Source of the DNA: CAVQJU01 sp963712905
GTDB lineage: Bacteria > Acidobacteriota > Vicinamibacteria > Vicinamibacterales > CAVVIG01
Reading direction: 5' to 3'
Length of the DNA stretch: 64,000 bases
Assembly: GCA_963712905.1 (NCBI GenBank)
Contig: CAVQJU010000008.1
Coordinates: 124,001-188,000 of the forward strand
The first letter of the stretch is position 1. Each line of letters begins with the position of its first letter. Shown here one piece after another: positions 25,277 through 33,913 of the stretch. A model generated the notes under the pieces. It had not been told where the DNA came from and made no database searches. It saw nothing but the letters and a program-made list of their open reading frames with translations. A program made the position numbers and the translations under genes.

Positions 25277-26953
25277 GTGGCCGCTTCCAAAGCTTCACAA
25301 CTTACTTGCGCGCTGGTTCTCTTCAGCGCGCTTGCCGTTCAACCAGCCGCTGCGCAGTGGGCGCCGCCGATCGGTATTCCGGCGCCGTCATTCGGCATCA
25401 CCAACGTCGCGCCGGCCGTGCCCAATCCTTGGACGGCAAGCACGCCGGGGTTCTACTACGTCGAGCCCACCAAGGCGGGGTCGACTGACACCAGCAACAC
25501 GTACGGCACGCCGGCCAAGCCTCGGAAAACGATTCCGTGGACGCTGCCGGCGGGCTCCGTCGTCGAGTTGCACGGGATCTACGACAACTCTCACAGCAGC
25601 CCTGCCACGATCGTTTCCAACGGCACCGCCAGCGCGCCCGTGTTCATCCGCGGCGTGAACACCACGAGCCGGCCGCTCGCGCGCCGCTCATGGGAGCTCC
25701 GGGGGAGCTACCTGATCGTCGAGAACATCGAGTTCGGCCCGCTGCCGGACCAGTCCGATACGGGCTCGATGGTCGTTCTGCTGCCCTCGGACCATGTGGC
25801 GGTGCGCCACAACGACGTGCACGGCCTGCCGGTTCTTGGCGGGGGTATCGGCGTCGTCAACTGGGAAGTGCCGTACGGCGTCGTTTACACCGGTCCCGGC
25901 TACCTCGACAACATCGTCCTCTGGGACAACCTGATTCACGACAACGGCGATTTGAGCACCACCTTCGACCAGGACGTCCACGGGATCTCGGTGAGCGACC
26001 ACGTCCGCTACCTCTGGGTGGTGGACAATCAGATTTACCGGAACAGCGGCGATGGGATCCAGATCAACGCGCAGGACACGATGACGGCGAGCACGCACCA
26101 CATCTTCGTCGGCCGCAACGTGTCGCATCACAACAAGCAGAGCGGGTTCTGGGTCAAGAGCGCGGCGGACGTGGTCTTCTCGCAGAACGAGTCGTACGGG
26201 CATCGGCCGAGCAATTCGTCGCTCGGGCAGTGCATGGGCGGCCAGTACGGGCCCGACTGGGTGTGGTTTCTCTACAACCACGTGCACGACTGCGAGTTCG
26301 GCATCACGCAGATGTCCGACAATCAGGAACACTCGCGCTGGTTCCTCATCGGGAACATCATCGAGAACATCCACCGCTCGCAAGCGAGCGATCCGAGCGA
26401 TTCGTGGGCGCCGTCGGCCATCATGATGTCGGGCGGCTACGAGCGCCACGTCATCAACAACACGATCTACAACACCGACTCGGGCGTGAACATCTCGACG
26501 CCGGTCGGGACGCTGGAAATCGCCGATAACATCATCTCAACGATCACGCAACCGCTCGCGAGCCATGTCCTGATCGGTTTCGCCCAGATCGCGGCGAACA
26601 CGTCGTTTCACCACAACCTGCTGTTCGGGGACCCGCGGATGGATTGGGCCAACGGCCAGATCCACGTCACGTCGGCGCAACTGGCGATGGCGCAGTCGCT
26701 CTCGTCCGACCCGCAGTTCGTGAACGCCGCGGGCGGCGATTTTCATATCCTGACGACGTCCCCTGCGAAGAACGCCGCCGAATTCAACGCCGTCCACGCC
26801 ACGTTCCAGGCGCGGTACGGCGTCAGCATCGCGTTTGACGCGGCCGGCCGCGCACGCCAGGGCACGACAACCGACATGGGCGCGTATCTGGCCAATCAGG
26901 CGTCGGGAGCCCCGACAGCGCCGGCCCATCTCTCCCTGACCTTGACACCGTGA
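25277..26953 (+). CDS. Secreted right-handed parallel beta-helix protein (paralog 1)
   Basis: A 558-residue exported protein. Signal peptide MAASKASQLTCALVLFSALAVQPAAAQ with cleavage before WAPP. The rest is a right-handed parallel beta-helix, with repeated short strand-turn units rich in Asn (NTIYNTDSG, NIIENIH, NNTIYN) as in pectate-lyase-like and polysaccharide epimerase/lyase folds. No catalytic motif can be named. It is strongly similar to the next gene along most of its length (shared PAPSFGI, TPGFYYVE, SSLGQCMG.QY.PDWVWFLYNHVHDCE blocks). The GTG at 25277 is the only start ahead of the signal peptide and lies practically at the predicted transcription start of the sigma-54 promoter. 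Likely acts on or sits in the exported polysaccharide matrix. Confidence 0.85.
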   Translation: MAASKASQLTCALVLFSALAVQPAAAQWAPPIGIPAPSFGITNVAPAVPNPWTASTPGFYYVEPTKAGSTDTSNTYGTPAKPRKTIPWTLPAGSVVELHGIYDNSHSSPATIVSNGTASAPVFIRGVNTTSRPLARRSWELRGSYLIVENIEFGPLPDQSDTGSMVVLLPSDHVAVRHNDVHGLPVLGGGIGVVNWEVPYGVVYTGPGYLDNIVLWDNLIHDNGDLSTTFDQDVHGISVSDHVRYLWVVDNQIYRNSGDGIQINAQDTMTASTHHIFVGRNVSHHNKQSGFWVKSAADVVFSQNESYGHRPSNSSLGQCMGGQYGPDWVWFLYNHVHDCEFGITQMSDNQEHSRWFLIGNIIENIHRSQASDPSDSWAPSAIMMSGGYERHVINNTIYNTDSGVNISTPVGTLEIADNIISTITQPLASHVLIGFAQIAANTSFHHNLLFGDPRMDWANGQIHVTSAQLAMAQSLSSDPQFVNAAGGDFHILTTSPAKNAAEFNAVHATFQARYGVSIAFDAAGRARQGTTTDMGAYLANQASGAPTAPAHLSLTLTP

Positions 26954-26965
26954 AGGGGTTGTAAA

Positions 26966-26982
26966 GGCCACCCGCGGTGGCC
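26966..26982 (+). repeat. Hairpin between the two beta-helix paralogs
   Basis: ggccacc-cgc-ggtggcc is a perfect 7-bp stem with a 3-base loop, 13 bp after the first paralog's stop. No T-run follows. It could attenuate or stabilize the upstream transcript. Confidence 0.35.
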
Positions 26983-27016
26983 GTCCGGATTCGACATCCT
27001 GATATGCTTTAACCAG

Positions 27017-29254
27017 ATGGTGGCCTCCCGAGCCTTACGAGCGGTCGCTCTCCTCGCTGCTCTCAGCGCGCTGGCCCCGCGCGCGGCGTCGGCGCAATGG
27101 ACGCCCCCAGTCGGCATTCCCGCGCCGTCGTTCGGCATCTTCGATGCCGCACCGCCGACGCCGGCACCATGGGTGAGCCCGACGCCCGGTTTCTACTACG
27201 TGGAGGCCTCGAAGTCCGGCAGCACAGACTCGGGTAACACGTACGGCACGCCGGGCAGACCGCGCGCGACGATCCCGATCGATCTTCCGCCTGGCGCGGT
27301 CGTCGAGTTGCACGGGACGTACGACGCGTCGCACGCCGATGGGGCGAGGATCGTGTCGCGGGGTACGGCCGCCCGGCCGGTGTTCATCCGTGGTGTGAGC
27401 GCCGAGAGCCGGCCGCTCGCGCGCCGCTTCTGGGAAGTCAAAGGCACCTATCTCGTCATCGAAAACATCGAATTCGGCCCGTTGCCCGACCAGTCGGATA
27501 CCGGATCGCTCGTGATCCGGCTGCCCGCAAGTCACGTGGCGCTGCGCAACAGCGACCTGCACGGCACGCTCGACAGCGGCGGCCTCGGCGTCGTCAACTG
27601 GGAAGTCCCGTACGGTGTCGTCTATACCGGATCGGGTGTCATCGACAACGTCGTCGTCTACAACAATACGATTCACGATAACGGCAACGTGAACGCCACC
27701 TACGACCAGGACAACCACGGCATCGCCGTCAGCGATCACGTCAACAACCTGTGGGTGGTGGACAACCAGCTGTATCGCAACAGCGGCGACGGCCTGCAGA
27801 TCAACGCCGGGACGGGGCAGGGCGCCACGACGCATCACATCTACGTCGGGCGAAACGTGTCCTATAACAACAAGCAGACCGGCTTGTGGGTGAAGCAGGC
27901 GACCGACGTGGTCGTTTCCCAGAACGAGACCTACGCGCACCGCCCGGGCAACTCGTCGCTCGGGCAGTGCATGGGCGCCCAGTACGCGCCCGACTGGGTG
28001 TGGTTCCTCTACAACCACGTGCACGACTGCGAGTACGGAATCGCGCAGGTGTCCGACAACGGGGAAAAGTCGCACACGTTCATCATTGGCAACGTCATCG
28101 ACAATATCCATACCTCGCAGCTGAGCGATCCGACTGATGCGTGGTCGCCCTCGGCCATCATGATGGCCGGCGGCTACGAGCGGCATATCGTCAACAACAC
28201 GATCTACAACGTCGACTCCGGGGTGAATATCGCGTCGCCGGTCGGCTCGCTGGACATCGCCGACAACATCATTTCGAATGTCACGCAGGCGCGCGCGAGC
28301 CACGTGAACCTGTCGTTCGCCGCGCTGGCGCCCAATGCGCTGTTTCACCACAACCTGCTGTTCGGCGATCCCCGTATCGATTGGGGCGGCGGCCAGACGC
28401 ACGTGAACGCCTCGCTGCTCGCCGCCGCCCGATCGTTCGACGCGGATCCGCAGTTCCTCGATGCGCCGAACCGGAACTTCCACGTGGCGCTGAGCTCGCC
28501 GGCGGCGAACAACGGCGAGCTGAACGTGGCTTACGCCACGTTTCAGCAGCGGTACGGCTTCAGCATCGCCGTCGATGCGGACGGCCGCGCGCGACCGCAA
28601 ATGGCGACGGCGGATATCGGGGCGTACCTGCCAGGTGCGCCGCCGGCGAGGGCGCCGGCGCCATCCGATCCCTCTCCGCCATCCGCGGAGGGATGCGGCC
28701 CGACGTCGATGCCTTCAGCGCCGCTCGAGTTCAGGCTGGTAAGCCAGGGAGGCGGAACTGTCAGGGTGGCATGGATGACACCCACGGCCTGCGGCGTGCC
28801 CACGTCGTACATCCTCGAAGGCAGCGCCGCGCCGGGCGAGGCCGGGCCCAGCTTCGAGGTCCCGGCTTCGCAGACGATGTACCAGGGCGGAATGCAGCCG
28901 GGGACGTTCTACATGCGCGTGAAAGCACGCAATGCGCTGGGCATCAGCGCTCCGTCGAATGAAATCGAGGTCGGCGGCGTGCCGGGCGCGCCTGGATCGC
29001 TCAGGGCCACGGTCAACGGCGCCTCGGTGACGCTGACCTGGAGCGCGCCGACTACCGGCGGCACAGCCGGCGGATTCGTCGTCGAAATCGGATCGTCGCC
29101 GGGCCTCGCGAACATTGCCTCCGTGACGTACCCAAGGAACTCGACATCGGCCGCGCAGGTGGTCCCGGCCGGAACTGCCTACCTCAGGGTGAAAGCTATC
29201 AGCGTCGCCGGCGTGAGCGAGCCGTCGAACGAAGTGCAGGTCACCGTTCGGTGA
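27017..29254 (+). CDS. Secreted right-handed parallel beta-helix protein with two FN3-like domains (paralog 2)
   Basis: A 745-residue exported protein starting at ATG 27017 with signal peptide MVASRALRAVALLAALSALAPRAASA. Residues about 27-545 form the same beta-helix as the preceding gene, with block-by-block similarity. A Pro/Ala linker leads to two C-terminal fibronectin type III-like domains (about 565-652 and 655-745; shared strands YILEG..., MRVKARNALGISAPSNE and LRVKAISVAGVSEPSNE). FN3 modules are common in secreted carbohydrate-active proteins. The two genes are a tandem duplication with later gain or loss of the FN3 tail. Its stop overlaps the next GTG (GTGA). Confidence 0.87.
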   Translation: MVASRALRAVALLAALSALAPRAASAQWTPPVGIPAPSFGIFDAAPPTPAPWVSPTPGFYYVEASKSGSTDSGNTYGTPGRPRATIPIDLPPGAVVELHGTYDASHADGARIVSRGTAARPVFIRGVSAESRPLARRFWEVKGTYLVIENIEFGPLPDQSDTGSLVIRLPASHVALRNSDLHGTLDSGGLGVVNWEVPYGVVYTGSGVIDNVVVYNNTIHDNGNVNATYDQDNHGIAVSDHVNNLWVVDNQLYRNSGDGLQINAGTGQGATTHHIYVGRNVSYNNKQTGLWVKQATDVVVSQNETYAHRPGNSSLGQCMGAQYAPDWVWFLYNHVHDCEYGIAQVSDNGEKSHTFIIGNVIDNIHTSQLSDPTDAWSPSAIMMAGGYERHIVNNTIYNVDSGVNIASPVGSLDIADNIISNVTQARASHVNLSFAALAPNALFHHNLLFGDPRIDWGGGQTHVNASLLAAARSFDADPQFLDAPNRNFHVALSSPAANNGELNVAYATFQQRYGFSIAVDADGRARPQMATADIGAYLPGAPPARAPAPSDPSPPSAEGCGPTSMPSAPLEFRLVSQGGGTVRVAWMTPTACGVPTSYILEGSAAPGEAGPSFEVPASQTMYQGGMQPGTFYMRVKARNALGISAPSNEIEVGGVPGAPGSLRATVNGASVTLTWSAPTTGGTAGGFVVEIGSSPGLANIASVTYPRNSTSAAQVVPAGTAYLRVKAISVAGVSEPSNEVQVTVR

Positions 29255-29946
29255 TCGGCCGCGCCGCTCTGATGTCATCGCGCGCCGCGGGATGGCTCGC
29301 CGCGTTTCAGGTGGCCGTGGCTGCAGGCCTCTCCGTTCTGCTCTCGACATGGACGTATCTCATCGGCAAGGGTCTGATCATGTCCGCCGGCGAGATGGAC
29401 ATGGGCATGGACGATCTGCCTGCCGACACCGTCGGCCAGGTGGCCGCCAGCTTTGCGACTTCGTACGCGATCTGGGCAGGTCTTCTGGTGCTGGCTGCCG
29501 GTATCGCAGCGGCCGTAGCGGACGTCCTGTACCGCGATGATCGTCAGGGATACGGCGTAGCGCTGCGCCGCACGGCTGTGGCAACCATCTGGTTTGTGGT
29601 GTGGGCGGCGGCCGTACTTGCGCTCAACAGCATCCGCCACGACGAGATTCGCCACCCGGCCGCGGCGGTGCGGGCGTACGCGCAGGGCAACCAGCACTGG
29701 TTCAGCGGATCGTCGGCCGTGGCTCCCGGGAAGATCGAGCCCGAACCGCTCGCGGGCCGGGGCCGCCTGCGTGGAATCGCCGTCCTGTTTCCGGTGCTTT
29801 GGAGCCTGTCGCTCCCGCTGCCTGCCGGGTGGCGGCGGATGAGCCGGCCCGCGCTGTGGGGGGCGGCGATTCTCCTGTCGTGGGTGGCGTGGTGGGGTGT
29901 CTGGCGGCTCCTGCCGTGGACCGTGATCGAGGCGTTGGCGGGGTAG
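29251..29946 (+). CDS. Hypothetical integral membrane protein
   Basis: A 231-residue protein starting with GTG at 29251, overlapping the previous stop. It has about five hydrophobic segments (WLAAFQVAVAAGLSVLLSTW, IWAGLLVLAAGIAAAVADVL, VATIWFVVWAAAVLAL, GIAVLFPVLWSLSLPLPAG, ALWGAAILLSWVAWWGVWRLL) and a short Met-rich loop (MSAGEMDMGMDDLPAD). No family recognized. Coupling to the beta-helix gene and to the next gene suggests an envelope role in the same process. Confidence 0.7.
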   Translation: MIGRAALMSSRAAGWLAAFQVAVAAGLSVLLSTWTYLIGKGLIMSAGEMDMGMDDLPADTVGQVAASFATSYAIWAGLLVLAAGIAAAVADVLYRDDRQGYGVALRRTAVATIWFVVWAAAVLALNSIRHDEIRHPAAAVRAYAQGNQHWFSGSSAVAPGKIEPEPLAGRGRLRGIAVLFPVLWSLSLPLPAGWRRMSRPALWGAAILLSWVAWWGVWRLLPWTVIEALAG

Positions 29947-29952
29947 CGAACC

Positions 29953-30762
29953 GTGAACCCCTCGACGTGGCGAATCGTGATGTGGACGGCGTTCCTGATC
30001 GCCGCCGCCGTGCGCCCCGGCATCGATGCGCTCGATCGATGGCTGGTTGGCGTGTGCTGGAACGTCCCGAGCGAGTGGAACGCTGTGGCCGAGGCGGCCA
30101 TGCGAACCGGCGTCGTCGAATCGCGCATTGGCGGCCGCCCGGCGCCGTGGCGCCAGGCGAGCGTTCTTCGAGTGGACGAATCGCGGATGGCCGTCGTCAC
30201 CGTGTCCGACATGGCCACGGCGAAGTCCACGTTCATCAGCGAGCAGTACGACGTCCTCGGCATCCTCGCGAGGACGACGTCCGATGCGGCGCTCGTCACC
30301 GACGAGACTCGCGGCTACAAGCCGCTCAGCCACATCTGGCCGCTCGTCCGGCGGGAAGGCCGGTTACACACGCTCATCGCGATGGCGCCGCTGCGTTCCG
30401 ATCCGCCACGGCTCGGCGTGTTTGCCTACGTCGCGTTGGGCGCCAGCGAAAACGAGCTGTTGTTCGTATGCCGCCTCGACCCTGGCCCTGGTCCGACGTG
30501 GGGTGAGCTCGTTGCGAACCGCGACGGCGGGAAGGACGACGTGGCCGTCTTCGAGCGCGGCCAGCGCAATGAGCCGCCCATCGCCACATTTGCCTGGGAC
30601 GCGCGAGCCGAAACCTACAAGGTGGAGGTTTCCGAGAAGGGTCGCGCACTCGTGTTCTGGTGGACACCCCACGCGGGCGAGCACGTGACGGTCCCTCGCG
30701 ATGCTGCCATCGACGATGCGATCCGGCGTGTCGTGGCGGGATTCGGCCCTCGAGGGCGATGA
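29953..30762 (+). CDS. Hypothetical membrane-anchored protein
   Basis: A 269-residue protein with a GTG start 7 bp after the preceding stop. One N-terminal hydrophobic segment (WRIVMWTAFLIAAAVRPGI) could be an uncleaved anchor; the rest is soluble and mixed alpha/beta, with no motif I recognize. It closes the beta-helix/membrane-protein operon before a 231-bp gap. Confidence 0.65.
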   Translation: MNPSTWRIVMWTAFLIAAAVRPGIDALDRWLVGVCWNVPSEWNAVAEAAMRTGVVESRIGGRPAPWRQASVLRVDESRMAVVTVSDMATAKSTFISEQYDVLGILARTTSDAALVTDETRGYKPLSHIWPLVRREGRLHTLIAMAPLRSDPPRLGVFAYVALGASENELLFVCRLDPGPGPTWGELVANRDGGKDDVAVFERGQRNEPPIATFAWDARAETYKVEVSEKGRALVFWWTPHAGEHVTVPRDAAIDDAIRRVVAGFGPRGR

Positions 30763-30782
30763 TCGCGTCCCCAGTTGACGGC

Positions 30783-30808
30783 GACAAAAGGTCTCCAAAA
30801 CGGTGACT
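30783..30808 (+). promoter_or_regulatory. Conserved bipartite element GACAARAG-N4-CC-N8-GACT, copy A
   Basis: GACAAAAG at 30783-30790, CC at the conserved offset and GACT at 30805-30808 reproduce the exact internal spacing of the copies at 38825, 42375 and 50376. No good sigma-54 core lies 81-83 bp downstream here; a weak one is 114 bp downstream. Confidence 0.5.
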
Positions 30809-30896
30809 TTCTGGCCATTTCCCGGCCAGCGCTTCGACTCACTCGCAGAAGTCCATTAGGAGCAGCATTTTAGACAGCCTTCCTCGGGGCCGATCG

Positions 30897-30912
30897 CGGA
30901 GACGTCTTTGCT
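30897..30912 (+). promoter_or_regulatory. Weak sigma-54-like core upstream of GT4 gene
   Basis: CGGAGA-CGTCT-TTGCT keeps GG and GC 10 bp apart and a perfect -12 box, but the -24 box matches poorly. The glycosyltransferase start is 82 bp downstream. Confidence 0.25.
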
Positions 30913-30993
30913 CAGAATTCCGGCAAGGAGACGTGTCTGCGAAGCCCGAGTGAAGCGATTTCGCCGGTTGGGACGCCGGTCCCGATCCGCCTG

Positions 30994-32175
30994 ATGCTCG
31001 TGGTGAGCAACCTCGAGTACGGCGGCGCCCAGCGCCAGGTGGTCGAACTGGCCAACCATCTCGATCCGGCGCAATTCGACGTCCGGATCTGCTCGCTGTC
31101 GCCGTACGTGCCGCTCGCCGACGATCTCCGGCGGCGTGAGCAACTCCACGTCATCACGAAGCGGTTCAAATTCGACGCGACCGTCGTGGCGCGTCTGGCG
31201 CGTCTGCTCCGGCGCACCCGGACAGATGTCGTCCAGAGCTACCTGTTCGATGCCGACATCGCCGCGTTTCTCGCGGGGCGTCTCGCCGGCTGTGCGCTGG
31301 TCGTGGGATCCGAGCGCAACGCCGACTACGTGATGAAGAAGCGCCAGGTGCTCTTGTACCGCTGGACCCGGCCGTGCGTGGACATGCTCATCGCGAATTC
31401 GCACGCGGGCGCCGAGTTCAACCAGCGCGTGGTGGGCTATCCGTCAAGCCGTTATCGGGTCGTGCACAACGGCGTGGACACGGGGCGATTCGCTCCCGCG
31501 GCGCCGGATGCGATGCGTCAGGAACTGGGCATCGCCGGTGACGAGCTGGTGGTCGGCATGTTCGCGAGCTTCAAGCAGCAGAAGAACCACCCGCTGTTCT
31601 TCCGGGCCGCGGCGCGCGTGCTCGAGCGCTTTCCGCGCACGCGGCTGCTGCTGGTGGGAGACGAGCTGTACGCGGGCATGCATGGTTCGGACGAGTACAA
31701 GCGCGAGGTCCTCGATCTGGTCGAGGCGCTCGGGTTGCGCGACCGCTGCCTCTTCGCGGGCAACCAGGACGCGGTTCACCGCTTCTACACCGCCTGCGAC
31801 GTGACCGTGATGTCGTCGCACTTCGAAGGCACGGCGAACGCGGTACTCGAGTCGCTGTCGTGCGGCGTTCCGGTGGTTGCGACGGCGGTGTCCGACACGG
31901 CGATGATTCTTCCGGACGGCCGCGCCGGTTACGTCGTGCCGCCGGGAGACGAGCGTGCGATGAGCGAGCGCATCGGGGCGCTGCTCGGGGACGCCTCCCT
32001 GAAAGCGCGCATGGGGCAGGCGGCGCGGGATTGGATTCTCCAGGAGTTTTCCAGCGAGCGTCTGGCCGCAAAGACGGCCGACGTCTACCGGCGTGAACTT
32101 CAGACCCGGCGGTTGCGGGGCAGTCCCGCCGCCATCGCCCGGCCGCGCGCTGCAGACCACCAGGCCCGATCATGA
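30994..32175 (+). CDS. Glycosyltransferase family 4-like
   Basis: A 393-residue GT-B glycosyltransferase. The N-terminal Rossmann domain opens with LVVSNLEYGGAQRQVVELA, the acceptor-side signature of GT4 enzymes. The C-terminal domain has VGMFASFKQQKNHPLFFRAA and the donor-binding stretch SSHFEGTANAVLESLSCGVPVV with the conserved Glu of the EX7E motif region. It probably transfers a sugar from a nucleotide donor to the lipid-linked EPS repeat on the cytoplasmic side. ATG 30994 is the only clear start; the upstream in-frame codons contain no start. Overlaps the next gene by ATGA. Confidence 0.9.
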   Translation: MLVVSNLEYGGAQRQVVELANHLDPAQFDVRICSLSPYVPLADDLRRREQLHVITKRFKFDATVVARLARLLRRTRTDVVQSYLFDADIAAFLAGRLAGCALVVGSERNADYVMKKRQVLLYRWTRPCVDMLIANSHAGAEFNQRVVGYPSSRYRVVHNGVDTGRFAPAAPDAMRQELGIAGDELVVGMFASFKQQKNHPLFFRAAARVLERFPRTRLLLVGDELYAGMHGSDEYKREVLDLVEALGLRDRCLFAGNQDAVHRFYTACDVTVMSSHFEGTANAVLESLSCGVPVVATAVSDTAMILPDGRAGYVVPPGDERAMSERIGALLGDASLKARMGQAARDWILQEFSSERLAAKTADVYRRELQTRRLRGSPAAIARPRAADHQARS

Positions 32176-33350
32176 GCGCACCGCGCATCTGCATCGTGTC
32201 GCACGCAGCGTTCCGGGCGCTGACCGGCGGCACAACCGGCCATATCGGCGGCGTCGAGCACCAGACCAGCCTGCTCGCGAAATGGCTCGTCGCGCGAGGC
32301 TACGCCGTCGATTTCGTCACGTGGCGTGAAGGCGAAGAGGCCGAGGCGATGGTGGACGGCGTCCGCCTGCTCACGGTCTGCCGGCAAGACGAGGGCGTCC
32401 CGGGCCTGCGATTTTTCTTTCCGCGCTGGACGAGTCTGGTCGCCGCGCTCCGGCGATCCGACGCGGACGTTTACTACCACAACACCGCCGAGTGCGTGAC
32501 TGGTCAGGTCGGCCTGTGGTGCCGCGCCGCCAACCGGCGCTTCGTGTTCTCAGCTGCCTCGCACGCGGACTGCGACGCGGCGCTCCCGTGTCTGCCGCGG
32601 CTGCGCGAACGCGTGCTGTACCGGCTCGGCCTCCGGTTGGCCTCGGCCGTGGTGGTCCAGACCGAGATGCAGCGGCATATGATGCAGGCCAACTTCGCGC
32701 GGGCCTCTGAGGTCATCCCGATGCCGTGTCCGGAGCCGGATCCGCGGCACGTGCTTCAGCCGTCGGCGGGGCCTCTGTCGACGCGCGCGCTGTGGGTCGG
32801 CCGCCTGAGCGACCTCAAGCGGCCCGCGCTGTTCCTCGCGGCTGCGCAGCAGGCGCCCGGCCTGCAGTTCGACCTGGTGGGTCCCCTCGACGGCGACGAG
32901 TACGGCAACCGGATTCTGGAGCAGGCGAAGCGCATCCCGAACGTGACGTATCACGGCCCGGTGGCGCGCGCCGACATGGCGCGGCTCTATCAACAGTCGG
33001 GATGCCTGGTCTGCACATCGCATCTTGAGGGATTCCCGAATACGTTCCTTGAAGCGTGGAGTCAGGGTCTTCCCGTTGTCTCCACATGGGACCCCGACGA
33101 TCTGATTCGTCGCCGCGGCCTGGGCGTGGCGTGCGAGGGCACACCGTCCGCAATCGCGCAGGGCATCCAGTCGCTCGTCGGCTCGGTTGACGCCTGGAGC
33201 GCCGCGTCGGCGCGCGCACGCTCCTACTACCTGACCACGCACCGGCCCGATCTGACGTTCAGAGCCTTCGAGCGCGCGCTCGTCGGCGAAGGTGGGGCAG
33301 CCGTGCCTGCGCCGGCGGACGCGGCGCGAGCGTCGAGTTCCACGTCATGA
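32172..33350 (+). CDS. Glycosyltransferase family 4-like
   Basis: A 392-residue second GT-B enzyme. It has a GT4-type N-terminus (ICIVSHAAFRALTGGTTGHIGGVEHQ) and C-terminal donor site (ALWVGRLSDLKRP, CTSHLEGFPNTFLEAWSQGLPVV). It is only distantly similar to its neighbor, so a different linkage is likely. Start ATG overlaps the previous stop (ATGA), and its own stop overlaps the next ATG. Together the pair probably builds part of the EPS repeat unit; alternatively one of them glycosylates the NRPS/PKS product. Confidence 0.9.
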   Translation: MSAPRICIVSHAAFRALTGGTTGHIGGVEHQTSLLAKWLVARGYAVDFVTWREGEEAEAMVDGVRLLTVCRQDEGVPGLRFFFPRWTSLVAALRRSDADVYYHNTAECVTGQVGLWCRAANRRFVFSAASHADCDAALPCLPRLRERVLYRLGLRLASAVVVQTEMQRHMMQANFARASEVIPMPCPEPDPRHVLQPSAGPLSTRALWVGRLSDLKRPALFLAAAQQAPGLQFDLVGPLDGDEYGNRILEQAKRIPNVTYHGPVARADMARLYQQSGCLVCTSHLEGFPNTFLEAWSQGLPVVSTWDPDDLIRRRGLGVACEGTPSAIAQGIQSLVGSVDAWSAASARARSYYLTTHRPDLTFRAFERALVGEGGAAVPAPADAARASSSTS

Positions 33351-33913
33351 TCCGGTCTCTCCACCCCGGCCCCGTTCCCCGTGATTCGTGGCGGCGCTTC
33401 CTGTGCCATCCGGATCCGGATTGTCTCGTGGGTCTCGCCGCGCGGTTCTCCGAGGCCCGGCCCGGCGACGCCGCACGTCTGTCGCAGGACTTCAGCGAGG
33501 TCGTCAGCAGCATCCGCATCGGCCGCACGCACAAGCTGACGAGGCCCAACCGCCTCGCCGGACCGACCGGCGCGCTCTGCGATCGCCTTCAGTCTCCGGC
33601 TCGCGACACGCTCCAGTTCCTGGACGTCGGCGCATCAGACGGCATCACGACGCTCGAAGCCGTGCGCATGCTCGAGGCGCGCCTCGACCGGCTGGTTCAC
33701 GCCAGCCTGATCGATCCGTTCATCCGGCTCGTACGATATCGATCCGGTTCGACCGTCGAGTACCCGGACACCCGACCAGTCGCCGGTGATGGTCCGCGTG
33801 GGCCCAATCGGCCTTCAGTTGTCCAGCCTCGACACGGCACGCGATCCGCTCTCTCGAGGCCTCGGCCGCTGGTATCTGGGCCGGACGGCCGCGCGGCAGT
33901 CGATGCCCGTTGA
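33347..33913 (+). CDS. Class I methyltransferase-like protein, N-terminal part (gene interrupted by frameshift)
   Basis: 188 codons. Residues to about 135 look real: a class I SAM-methyltransferase motif I (LQFLDVGASDGITTLEAV) lies near 85. After the CCC run at 33763-33765 the reading frame turns into Arg/Pro-rich nonsense. Removing one C there joins ...STVEY to RTPDQSPVMVRVGPIGLQL..., the coding frame of the following ORF. The full gene would be 33347-34304, about 318 residues. ATG overlaps the upstream glycosyltransferase stop. Probably modifies a sugar of the EPS, but the substrate is unknown. Confidence 0.7.
   Translation: MIRSLHPGPVPRDSWRRFLCHPDPDCLVGLAARFSEARPGDAARLSQDFSEVVSSIRIGRTHKLTRPNRLAGPTGALCDRLQSPARDTLQFLDVGASDGITTLEAVRMLEARLDRLVHASLIDPFIRLVRYRSGSTVEYPDTRPVAGDGPRGPNRPSVVQPRHGTRSALSRPRPLVSGPDGRAAVDAR

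Noticed and set aside
25277..29254. Beta-helix and HAF-repeat proteins as PEP-CTERM exosortase substrates
   Set aside because: None of these proteins ends in a PEP motif plus TM plus basic tail, and no exosortase gene is visible, although the ATPase and kinase resemble exosortase-associated ones.
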